DNA of 22,603 nt from positions 2,988 to 25,590 of the forward strand of contig DJQM01000044.1 in the NCBI GenBank assembly GCA_002437585.1, read 5' to 3'. The position numbers were made by a program, and so were the translations under genes. A model generated the notes under the pieces. It ran no database searches and was not told the DNA's origin. It worked only from the letters and a program-made list of their open reading frames with translations. Positions 13,054-20,080 of the stretch are shown here, piece by piece (the first letter of the stretch is position 1; each line of letters opens with the position of its first letter). The stretch is from Clostridiales bacterium UBA6386 (GTDB lineage Bacteria > Bacillota > Clostridia > Oscillospirales > Oscillospiraceae).

Positions 13054-15765
13054 ATGGCAAAAAACCATTTTTTTAACAGGCGAGGGAAAAAGCCCAGACA
13101 GGAGTGGGATCCTCACTGGCTGATCAAGCTTGTCTACACCGCAGGCTCCGGCGCGCTGTCACTGATCAAGGTTGCCATCGGCGCGGCGGCCACGGTGCTG
13201 CTGATTCTGCTTATCTGCGGCGCGGTGTTTGTGGGTACTCTTGGCGACTATCTTCAGGATGATATTCTGGAGGAGGCCAGCAACTGGTCCATGGACGACT
13301 ATGACCTGGCCCGCACCTCCTTTATCTATTATGTGGACAGCAGCGGCGATATTCAGCAGCTCCAGCAGATCTATACCACCACCGACCGCCAGTGGGCCAG
13401 CCTGGACGAAATTCCGGAGGCCATGGTGCACGCGGCGGTGGCAATCGAAGACAAGCGTTTTTACGAGCATCAGGGCGTGGACTGGATCACCACCGTCAAA
13501 GCCTGTCTCAATATGTTCTTCGGCGGCGATGATCAGTTCGGCGGCTCCACTATCACCCAGCAGCTGGTGAAGAATCTGACCCAGGAGAAGAGTATCACCG
13601 TCCAGCGGAAGGTGATGGAGATTTTCCGGGCTCAGCTTTTCGAAAAGCAGTACGATAAGGATCTCATTATGGAGTATTATCTCAATGAGATCTATCTGGG
13701 GCGGGGCTGCTACGGCGTCAAGAGCGCGGCGGCGGAGTATTTCGGCAAGGAGCTGCAAAGCCTGACTCCTGCTGAATGCGCCAGCCTCATCAGCATCACC
13801 AATAACCCGTCCCTGTTTAATCCCTACTCCAAGAGCGTTTACAAGTATAAGGGTCTGGAGCGCAACGGCGCGGAACGGAACCGCTACCGTCAGCTGAACG
13901 TACTCAGCCAGATGCACGAGCAGGGCTACCTGACCGACGACGAGTATACGGAAGCGATCAGTCAGAAGATGGTCTTCAAGGAGGGCATTGCCCCGGAGGA
14001 TCGGTGGACGGTGTGCAGCAACGCAGAGTGCGGCTACCAGAATACCCGCAGTCACTTTACCGGGGAGGGGGACGTGTGCTACTGCCCCATCTGCGGCAGC
14101 GCCACCTCCGTGAAAACCGATGCTTCCCAGCATGTGTATTCCTGGTTTGTGGACGCGGTGATTGTGGATTTTGCCTCCTATCTTGCCGAGCAGGACGGAA
14201 AAGTCTGGGAGGACATGGACGAGAACGCCCGGAACATCTACCTGGATCGGATCCAGAAGGGCGGCTATCATATCTATACCACCATGGACATGGATGTCCA
14301 GAAGCAGGTGGACGAGATCTACAACAACCTGGACAATATCCCCTCCACCCGGAGCAACCAGCAGCTTCAGTCCGCCATCGTGGTCATTGACAACACCACC
14401 GGCGACGTGGTTGCCCTGGCCGGCGGCGTAGGGGAGAAGACCACCTTCATGGGCTATAACCGGGCCACTCAGGCCAAGCTTCAGACCGGCTCCTCTCAGA
14501 AGCCCATTTCCGTCTATGCCCCGGCCTTCGAGTCCGGCAAGGTGACTCCGGCTACGGTCTTCAAAGACCTGCCCATCACCTACACCGACGGTAACTGGCC
14601 GAAAAACGACAACCGGCAGTACCAGTACGCCCGGACGGTGTACCAGGGCATCGTGTCCTCGGTGAATACCATTTCCGCCCGGACCCTGGATTCTATCGGT
14701 ATCGAGTATGGCTACAGCTTCGCCAAGTATAACTTCGGCCAGAAGAGCCTGGTGGAAAGCTATCCTACGGAGTACGAGGTCAAGTCCGACGTTGGCCTTG
14801 CCCCGCTGGCTCTGGGCGCGCTGACCCTTGGCTCTACGGTGCAGGAAATGGCCACGGCCTATGCCACCTTCGCCAACGACGGCGTTTTCCGCCAGTCCAG
14901 GCTGTACACCAAGGTCTATAACAGTGACGGCGAGCTGGTGCTGGACAACACCCAGGACACCCGAAAAATCCTCAGTGAAAAGTCCGTCAACTATATGAAC
15001 TACTGCCTGTACAACGCCGCCAACCACGGTACCGGCGGCGCGGCTCTCTTCGGCGGTCAGACCATCGCCGGCAAGACCGGCACCACCTCCTCCAATCGGG
15101 ATCGGTGGTTCTGCGGCTACACCACCCACTATACCGCGGCGGTCTGGGTGGGCTATGACCAGCCTGAGCAGATCAACATCGGCACGAACCCGGCGGCGGT
15201 GCTCTGGCGCAAAGTCATGCAGCCCATCCACGAGGGCCTTCCCAAGGAGGCACTGTATGACGGCAATGCCTTTACCACCGTTGCCATCTGCCTGGATTCC
15301 GGCAAGCTGGCCACAAATGCCTGCAAGTCTGATGTCCGGGAATTTGACCGGGTGGTCTACGTCAACGTCTATCCTGAGGATGTGCCCACGGAGACCTGCG
15401 ACAAGCATGTGATGGTGGACTTCTGCGCCATCGGCGGAGGCGTTGCCACTGAGTATTGCAGCCAGTATCCGGAAAACGGCATTTATCGGGCCTCCCTTGT
15501 GAAGATGACGGAGGAGGAGGTTCAGGAGATCCGCAGTGCCTCCCGGGTAGGTTTGGCGTCCCAGTACCTGGATTCCGGCGGAATCTATCTGGAGGGCGGA
15601 ATCTGGCTGGGCTTCAACAACGACCGCAGCAACCCCAACGGCACGCCCTATCTGGAGTGCATGGTGCACCAGTCGCCTCCCGGCAATGTGGACACCGACA
15701 CCTCCCAGACACCCGACGACTTCGGCGATTCCGGCTTCTATGACCCGGATAATTACGACGGCTGA
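13054..15765 (+). CDS. Class A penicillin-binding protein (PBP1A type) with cysteine insert
   Basis: A 903-residue bifunctional peptidoglycan synthase. The ATG at 13054 has CGGAGG upstream. A basic cytoplasmic tail precedes one membrane anchor (about 40-62). The GT51 glycosyltransferase domain (about 90-290) has the catalytic EDKRFYEHQG (Glu132) and GGSTITQQLVKN (163 onward). The transpeptidase domain has Ser480-Ser-Gln-Lys483 (SxxK), Ser536-Val-Asn538 and Lys674-Thr-Gly676. Between the domains an insert carries Cys321, Cys326, Cys342, Cys344 and Cys347, the last in CPIC, which resembles a zinc ribbon. After the KTG domain come paired cysteines and an acidic Gly/Asp tail. It polymerises and cross-links cell wall outside the membrane. 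The methyltransferase gene follows after 31 bases with no terminator. Confidence 0.96.
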   Translation: MAKNHFFNRRGKKPRQEWDPHWLIKLVYTAGSGALSLIKVAIGAAATVLLILLICGAVFVGTLGDYLQDDILEEASNWSMDDYDLARTSFIYYVDSSGDIQQLQQIYTTTDRQWASLDEIPEAMVHAAVAIEDKRFYEHQGVDWITTVKACLNMFFGGDDQFGGSTITQQLVKNLTQEKSITVQRKVMEIFRAQLFEKQYDKDLIMEYYLNEIYLGRGCYGVKSAAAEYFGKELQSLTPAECASLISITNNPSLFNPYSKSVYKYKGLERNGAERNRYRQLNVLSQMHEQGYLTDDEYTEAISQKMVFKEGIAPEDRWTVCSNAECGYQNTRSHFTGEGDVCYCPICGSATSVKTDASQHVYSWFVDAVIVDFASYLAEQDGKVWEDMDENARNIYLDRIQKGGYHIYTTMDMDVQKQVDEIYNNLDNIPSTRSNQQLQSAIVVIDNTTGDVVALAGGVGEKTTFMGYNRATQAKLQTGSSQKPISVYAPAFESGKVTPATVFKDLPITYTDGNWPKNDNRQYQYARTVYQGIVSSVNTISARTLDSIGIEYGYSFAKYNFGQKSLVESYPTEYEVKSDVGLAPLALGALTLGSTVQEMATAYATFANDGVFRQSRLYTKVYNSDGELVLDNTQDTRKILSEKSVNYMNYCLYNAANHGTGGAALFGGQTIAGKTGTTSSNRDRWFCGYTTHYTAAVWVGYDQPEQINIGTNPAAVLWRKVMQPIHEGLPKEALYDGNAFTTVAICLDSGKLATNACKSDVREFDRVVYVNVYPEDVPTETCDKHVMVDFCAIGGGVATEYCSQYPENGIYRASLVKMTEEEVQEIRSASRVGLASQYLDSGGIYLEGGIWLGFNNDRSNPNGTPYLECMVHQSPPGNVDTDTSQTPDDFGDSGFYDPDNYDG

Positions 15766-15796
15766 TGAGAAAACTAAGAGAGAAGAGGATCAGAAT

Positions 15797-16663
15797 ATGC
15801 TGTGGATTTCCGATGAATGGAAGGACTATGAGGTGCTCGATGCCTCCGGCGGCGAACGGCTGGAACGCTGGGGCAGCCACATCCTGGTGCGCCCAGACCC
15901 TCAGGTGATCTGGGACACCCCCCGCAGACAGCCCCAGTGGAAGCACTACGATGCCCGCTATGTCCGCTCCAATACCGGCGGCGGCCATTGGACGGAGAAC
16001 ACCCTGCCCGAACGGTGGCAGGTTCGCTATAAGGACTACCTGACCTTTAACGTCAAGCCTATGAATTTCAAGCACACCGGCGTGTTCCCGGAGCAGGCGG
16101 CCAACTGGGATTTTATCCGGGAGAAGGCTGCCTGCGCCGGACGGCCTGTCCGGGTGCTGAACCTGTTCGCCTATTCCGGCGGCGCGACACTGGCGGCGGC
16201 CGCCGGTGGGGCGGAGGTGTTCCATGTGGATGCCTCCAAGGGCATGGTGGCCTGGGCCAAGGAAAACGCCGCGGCGTCGGGTCTTGCCGACCGCCCCATC
16301 CACTGGATGGTGGACGACTGCGCCAAATTCATCCAGCGGGAGATCCGCCGGGGCAGAAAATATGACGGCATCATCATGGATCCTCCCAGCTATGGCCGGG
16401 GGCCCGGCGGGGAAATCTGGAAGATGGAGACCAGCTTCTACCCCTTCCTCCAGGAGACGGCGAAGGTGCTGTCGGATAACCCCCTGTTTGTCATCATCAA
16501 CTCCTATACCACCGGCCTGGCTCCTTCGGCGGTGGCCTACGCCTCGGACGTGGTTTTCAGCAGCCTTTACGGCGGAAGAACCCAGGCCGGTGAGCTGGGT
16601 CTGCCGGTAAGTGCCTCCGGACTGGTGCTGCCCTGCGGTGCCACCGGACGCTGGATGCCCTGA
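15797..16663 (+). CDS. RlmI-like class I SAM-dependent methyltransferase
   Basis: A 288-residue Rossmann-fold methyltransferase related to the catalytic half of RlmI/RlmK, enzymes that modify 23S rRNA. Motif I is VLNLFAYSGGAT at 120-131, an acidic VDAS at 144-147 binds the cofactor, MVDD lies at 171-174, and the active motif IIMDPPSYG at 192-200 is the DPPxxG signature of RNA methyltransferases. The PUA domain found at the N-terminus of full RlmI is missing or very divergent, so the exact target is not certain. I use the ATG at 15797 with GAGGA upstream; the longer frame overlaps the PBP. It ends 13 bases before ecfA1 and is probably cotranscribed with it. Confidence 0.88.
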   Translation: MLWISDEWKDYEVLDASGGERLERWGSHILVRPDPQVIWDTPRRQPQWKHYDARYVRSNTGGGHWTENTLPERWQVRYKDYLTFNVKPMNFKHTGVFPEQAANWDFIREKAACAGRPVRVLNLFAYSGGATLAAAAGGAEVFHVDASKGMVAWAKENAAASGLADRPIHWMVDDCAKFIQREIRRGRKYDGIIMDPPSYGRGPGGEIWKMETSFYPFLQETAKVLSDNPLFVIINSYTTGLAPSAVAYASDVVFSSLYGGRTQAGELGLPVSASGLVLPCGATGRWMP

Positions 16664-16676
16664 GGGAGGAAGCAAT

Positions 16677-17549
16677 TTGAGCGACATCATTTCTGTAGAA
16701 CACCTGGCCTACACCTATCCCGGCGTGGAGGGCGCCCCCGGCATCCCGGTTTTCGAGGATCTGAATCTGACCGTTCAGGAGGGAAGCTTTGTGGCGATCC
16801 TCGGAACCAACGGCTGCGGGAAATCCACCCTGGCCAAGCATTTCAATGCCATATTGCTTCCCACCGGCGGCAAGGTCTACGTCTGCGGCATCGACACCTC
16901 CGACGAGAATCGGATTCTCTCCGTCCGCCGGAACGTGGGCATGGTTTTCCAGAATCCGGACAACCAGATCGTTGCCAACGTGGTGGAAGAGGATGTGGCC
17001 TTCGGCCCGGAGAACCTGGGCATTGCCAGCCCGGAGATCCGCCGCAGAGTGGACAGTGCCCTGAAGCAGGTGGACATGTACGAGTACCGGGAGCACGCCC
17101 CCCATCTTCTGTCCGGCGGGCAGAAGCAGCGCGTGGCCATCGCGGGCATTATTGCCATGGAGCCTAAGTGTATCGTTTTGGACGAGCCCACCGCCATGCT
17201 GGATCCCAGAGGCTGCCGGGAGGTCATAGACACCATCGGACGGCTGAACCGGGAGAAGGGCATTACCGTGGTGCTCATTACCCACCACATGGATGAGGCG
17301 GCGAAAGCCCAACGGGTGGTGGTGCTGGACAAAGGGACGGTAGCCGCCGACGGCACCCCTCAGCAGGTCTTTGCTCAGGTGGAGCTGCTCCATAGCTTAG
17401 GTCTGGCCTCCCCGGAGACGGTGGAGCTGTGCTGGGAGCTGAACAAGCGGGGCTTTTCTCTGCCCCTTGACAAATTGGAACCGGAAGAATGCGCGCAGAC
17501 ACTTTACGATGCCTTGAAAGGTCTGACCGCTGGGAGGAAACAGGTTTGA
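16677..17549 (+). CDS. ecfA1: Energy-coupling factor transporter ATPase EcfA1
   Basis: A 290-residue ABC ATPase, one of the two non-identical motors of group II ECF transporters, which take up vitamins and metals through exchangeable S components. Walker A is GTNGCGKST (43-51), the Q-loop is Gln92 in VFQNPDNQ, the signature is LSGGQKQR (145-152), and Walker B is IVLDEPTAMLDP (166 onward). The switch His lies in ITHHMDEA. FQNPDNQ is typical of EcfA. The start is a TTG at 16677 with GGGAGGA seven bases upstream; no ATG fits. Its TGA stop shares bases with the TTG start of ecfA2, so translation is coupled. Confidence 0.95.
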   Translation: MSDIISVEHLAYTYPGVEGAPGIPVFEDLNLTVQEGSFVAILGTNGCGKSTLAKHFNAILLPTGGKVYVCGIDTSDENRILSVRRNVGMVFQNPDNQIVANVVEEDVAFGPENLGIASPEIRRRVDSALKQVDMYEYREHAPHLLSGGQKQRVAIAGIIAMEPKCIVLDEPTAMLDPRGCREVIDTIGRLNREKGITVVLITHHMDEAAKAQRVVVLDKGTVAADGTPQQVFAQVELLHSLGLASPETVELCWELNKRGFSLPLDKLEPEECAQTLYDALKGLTAGRKQV

Positions 17550-18409
17550 AACCAATTCTGGAAGTAAAGAATCTCAACTACATTTACAGCGCAGGTACCC
17601 CCTTCGAGCATAAGGCGCTGGATCAGGTTTCCTTTGCTCTGGAGCCGGGGGAGTTTGTCGGCATCATCGGACATACCGGCTCCGGAAAATCCACCCTGAT
17701 GCAGCAGATGAACGGCCTTTTGAAGCCCACCTCCGGACAGGTGCTTCTGGACGGGGTGGATATCTGGTCGGACAAGAAGCTGACCCGGCAGGCTCGGTTC
17801 CGGGTGGGGCTGGTGTTTCAGTACCCGGAGTACCAGCTCTTTGAGGAGACGGTCTACCGGGACATTGCTTTTGGCCCGAAAAACATGAGTCTGGACGAAA
17901 AAGAGGTTGACCGCCGTGTCCGGGAGGCCGCGGGCTTTGTGGGTCTGACGGAGCAGCAGCTGGCGGTTTCCCCCTTTGACCTGTCCGGCGGTCAGAAGCG
18001 GCGGGTGGCCATCGCCGGTGTCATCGCCATGGAGCCGGAAGTTTTGATCCTGGACGAGCCTACCGCCGGTCTGGATCCCGTTGGCCGGGCGGAGATTTTG
18101 GGCAATATCGAGGCCTACCGTAAAGCGAAGAACGCAACGATTCTGATGGTGTCCCATTCCATGGAGGACGTAGCCCGGCTGACCGACCGGCTGCTGGTGA
18201 TGAACGGTTCCCGGCTTGCCATGGACGGCACTCCGGCGGAGGTGTTCTCCCGGGCGGAGGAGCTGATCGCCATGGGTCTGAACATTCCCCAGGTGACTCA
18301 GGTGTTCCTGGGGCTGAAAAAGCGGGGTCTGGACGTAAAGAACGTCTATACCATGGAGCAGGCGGTGGCGGAAATTGTCCGCCTGCGGGGAGGTGCAGCC
18401 CATGCTTAA
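17546..18409 (+). CDS. ecfA2: Energy-coupling factor transporter ATPase EcfA2
   Basis: A 287-residue ABC ATPase that pairs with EcfA1. Walker A is GHTGSGKST (42-50), the Q-loop is VFQYPEYQLFEETV, the signature is LSGGQKRR (146-153), Walker B is VLILDEPTAGLDP (166 onward), and the switch His is in VSHSMEDVA. The PEYQLFEETV sequence is typical of EcfA2. It starts with TTG at 17546, overlapping the ecfA1 stop (TTGA), with GGGAGG eight bases upstream. It overlaps ecfT by eight bases. The order ecfA1-ecfA2-ecfT-truA is a conserved Firmicutes arrangement, here without the ribosomal protein genes that often flank it. Confidence 0.96.
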   Translation: MKPILEVKNLNYIYSAGTPFEHKALDQVSFALEPGEFVGIIGHTGSGKSTLMQQMNGLLKPTSGQVLLDGVDIWSDKKLTRQARFRVGLVFQYPEYQLFEETVYRDIAFGPKNMSLDEKEVDRRVREAAGFVGLTEQQLAVSPFDLSGGQKRRVAIAGVIAMEPEVLILDEPTAGLDPVGRAEILGNIEAYRKAKNATILMVSHSMEDVARLTDRLLVMNGSRLAMDGTPAEVFSRAEELIAMGLNIPQVTQVFLGLKKRGLDVKNVYTMEQAVAEIVRLRGGAAHA

Positions 18410-19208
18410 GGACATTACCCTGGGTCAGTATTTCCCCGGCCAGTCCGTGATCCACCGGCTGGATCCCCGCACCAAGCTGACCATGCTGGTGATTTATATC
18501 GTTGCCCTGTTTCTGGCGGAGGGCTGGGTCTCCTACGGCCTGGTGTTCGCGTTTCTGGCGGCGGCCATCTGGCTGTCTGCCATTCCGCTGAAATCCATCC
18601 TCCGGGGCATGAAGCCTCTGGTGATGATCCTGGTTTTCACCGGCGTGCTGAACCTGTTCTTTACCCAGGACGGGAATGTGATCTTCCGTTTCTGGGTGCT
18701 CACCGTCACCTCCGGGGGACTTTCCCGTGCGCTGATGATGATGGCGCGGATTCTCATGCTGATTACCGGCACCTTCCTTCTGACCTACACCACCTCGCCC
18801 ATTGCTCTGACCGACGGCCTGGAGGCACTGATGAACCCCCTGAAAAGGGTGGGCGTGCCGGTGCATGAGCTTTCCATGATGATGTGCATCGCCCTCCGGT
18901 TCATCCCCACCCTCATTGAGGAAACGGACAAGATCATGAGTGCCCAGAAGGCCAGAGGCGCGGATTTTGAGTCCGGCTCCCTGACGGATCGGGCCAAGGC
19001 TCTGATCCCCATTCTGGTGCCGCTGTTCATCAGTGCCTTCCGCCGGGCGGACGAGCTGGCCACGGCCATGGAGTGCCGGTGCTACCAGGGCGGCGAGGGC
19101 AGAACCAAGATGAAGCAGCTGCGCTACCACCGGGAGGACTTCCTGTCCTATGGCATCGGCCTGGTGCTGCTGGTTGGCGTGATTGTGCTGAAAACATTCG
19201 GAATGTGA
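18402..19208 (+). CDS. ecfT: Energy-coupling factor transporter transmembrane protein EcfT
   Basis: A 268-residue membrane scaffold that couples EcfA1/A2 ATP hydrolysis to S components. It begins MLKDITLGQYFPGQSVIHRL, with the conserved DPRTKL at 21-26. About five or six membrane spans follow (near 27-60, 70-90, 112-130, 155-172, 248-266). The two coupling-helix motifs are visible: ARG at 184-186 in SAQKARGADFE and AMECR at 222-226, the usual A-R-G and AMExR forms. The ATG has GGGAGGT upstream and overlaps the ecfA2 stop by eight bases. No S component gene is in the window, as expected for a shared group II module. Confidence 0.95.
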   Translation: MLKDITLGQYFPGQSVIHRLDPRTKLTMLVIYIVALFLAEGWVSYGLVFAFLAAAIWLSAIPLKSILRGMKPLVMILVFTGVLNLFFTQDGNVIFRFWVLTVTSGGLSRALMMMARILMLITGTFLLTYTTSPIALTDGLEALMNPLKRVGVPVHELSMMMCIALRFIPTLIEETDKIMSAQKARGADFESGSLTDRAKALIPILVPLFISAFRRADELATAMECRCYQGGEGRTKMKQLRYHREDFLSYGIGLVLLVGVIVLKTFGM

Positions 19209-19214
19209 GAGTTT

Positions 19215-19994
19215 ATGCGAAATATCGGACTGATTTTAACCTATCTGGGTACGGCATATCACGGTTGGCAGGTTCAGAAGAACCTGCCAACTGTCGCCGA
19301 GACCCTGGAAAAGGCGGCGGCCATGATCGTAGGCCATCCGGTGCATATGACGGGCTGCGGCCGCACGGACGCTGGTGTCCATGCCCGGGTGTATGTGGCG
19401 AACTTCCGCACGGATTCCACCATCCCCGCCGACCGGCTGCCCTACGCGCTCAATACCCACCTGCCCTGTGACATCGTGGTGACGCGCGCCTTCGATGTCC
19501 ACGAGAATTTCAACGCCATCGGCTCCTGCGTGAAGAAGGAGTATACTTATCAGATTTATAATTCCCGGTTGAAGGATCCGTTTTATGTCAACCGAGCCTG
19601 GTTTTATCCCCGGCACTTGGACGAGAGCGTCATGCGGGCGGCGGCGGAGCAGTTTGTGGGCACCCACGATTTTGCCGCCGTGCGCAGCGTGGGCACGGAT
19701 GTCAAGTCAACCGTGCGCACGGTGTATTATTACAATGTGGAGCGGCAGGGGAATATCGTTACCCTGAAGGTCTGCGCCAACGGCTTCCTCTACAACATGG
19801 CCCGTGCCATGGCCGGCACCGTGGTCTACGCGGCGGAGGGGAAGATCTGCCCGGAGGAAATTGGAGCCATTCTGGCCTCCGGCAACCGCACCGCCGCCGG
19901 CCCCACCGTGCCTCCGGGGGGTCTGTACATGACCCACCTGTGGTACGACGATGGCATCGCCCGGTTCGAGGCCGCCAGCGACTGGACAAAGTGA
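19215..19994 (+). CDS. truA: tRNA pseudouridine(38-40) synthase TruA
   Basis: A 259-residue pseudouridine synthase that isomerises U38, U39 and U40 in the anticodon arm of tRNAs. The catalytic Asp52 sits in GCGRTDAGVHA, and other family parts are YLGTAYHGWQVQ, YALNTHLPCDIVV, DFAAVRSVG and NGFLYNMARAMAGT. Length is normal. It follows ecfT by six bases and ends the operon. The gap after it holds the clpE promoter. A G-rich RBS is weak, so translation may depend on coupling with ecfT. Confidence 0.97.
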   Translation: MRNIGLILTYLGTAYHGWQVQKNLPTVAETLEKAAAMIVGHPVHMTGCGRTDAGVHARVYVANFRTDSTIPADRLPYALNTHLPCDIVVTRAFDVHENFNAIGSCVKKEYTYQIYNSRLKDPFYVNRAWFYPRHLDESVMRAAAEQFVGTHDFAAVRSVGTDVKSTVRTVYYYNVERQGNIVTLKVCANGFLYNMARAMAGTVVYAAEGKICPEEIGAILASGNRTAAGPTVPPGGLYMTHLWYDDGIARFEAASDWTK

Positions 19995-20030
19995 CGTTCA
20001 TAATTTGTTTTTCCTTTTTTGACAGGACTG

Positions 20031-20039
20031 TGCTATACT
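20031..20039 (+). promoter_or_regulatory. Extended -10 promoter for the ClpE-like gene
   Basis: TGCTATACT: TG one base before TATACT. No good -35 lies at 17 bases; a TTGACA nine bases upstream is too close to count. No CtsR-type direct heptad (GGTCAAA) is seen in the 86-base gap. Confidence 0.6.
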
Positions 20040-20080
20040 GCATGAAAAGGAAATGTTCCTTGGATAAGGAGTGAAGAATT

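Noticed and set aside
13159..15669. 836-codon minus-strand open frame
   Set aside because: It is antisense to the PBP gene, whose motifs are beyond doubt. The translation is Gly/Val/His/Leu-rich with no family features, a normal by-product of GC-rich codon use.
20010..20039. TTGACA at about 20018-20023 as the -35 of the ClpE-like gene promoter
   Set aside because: It is only nine bases from TATACT, too close for sigma-A; the extended -10 reading is preferred.
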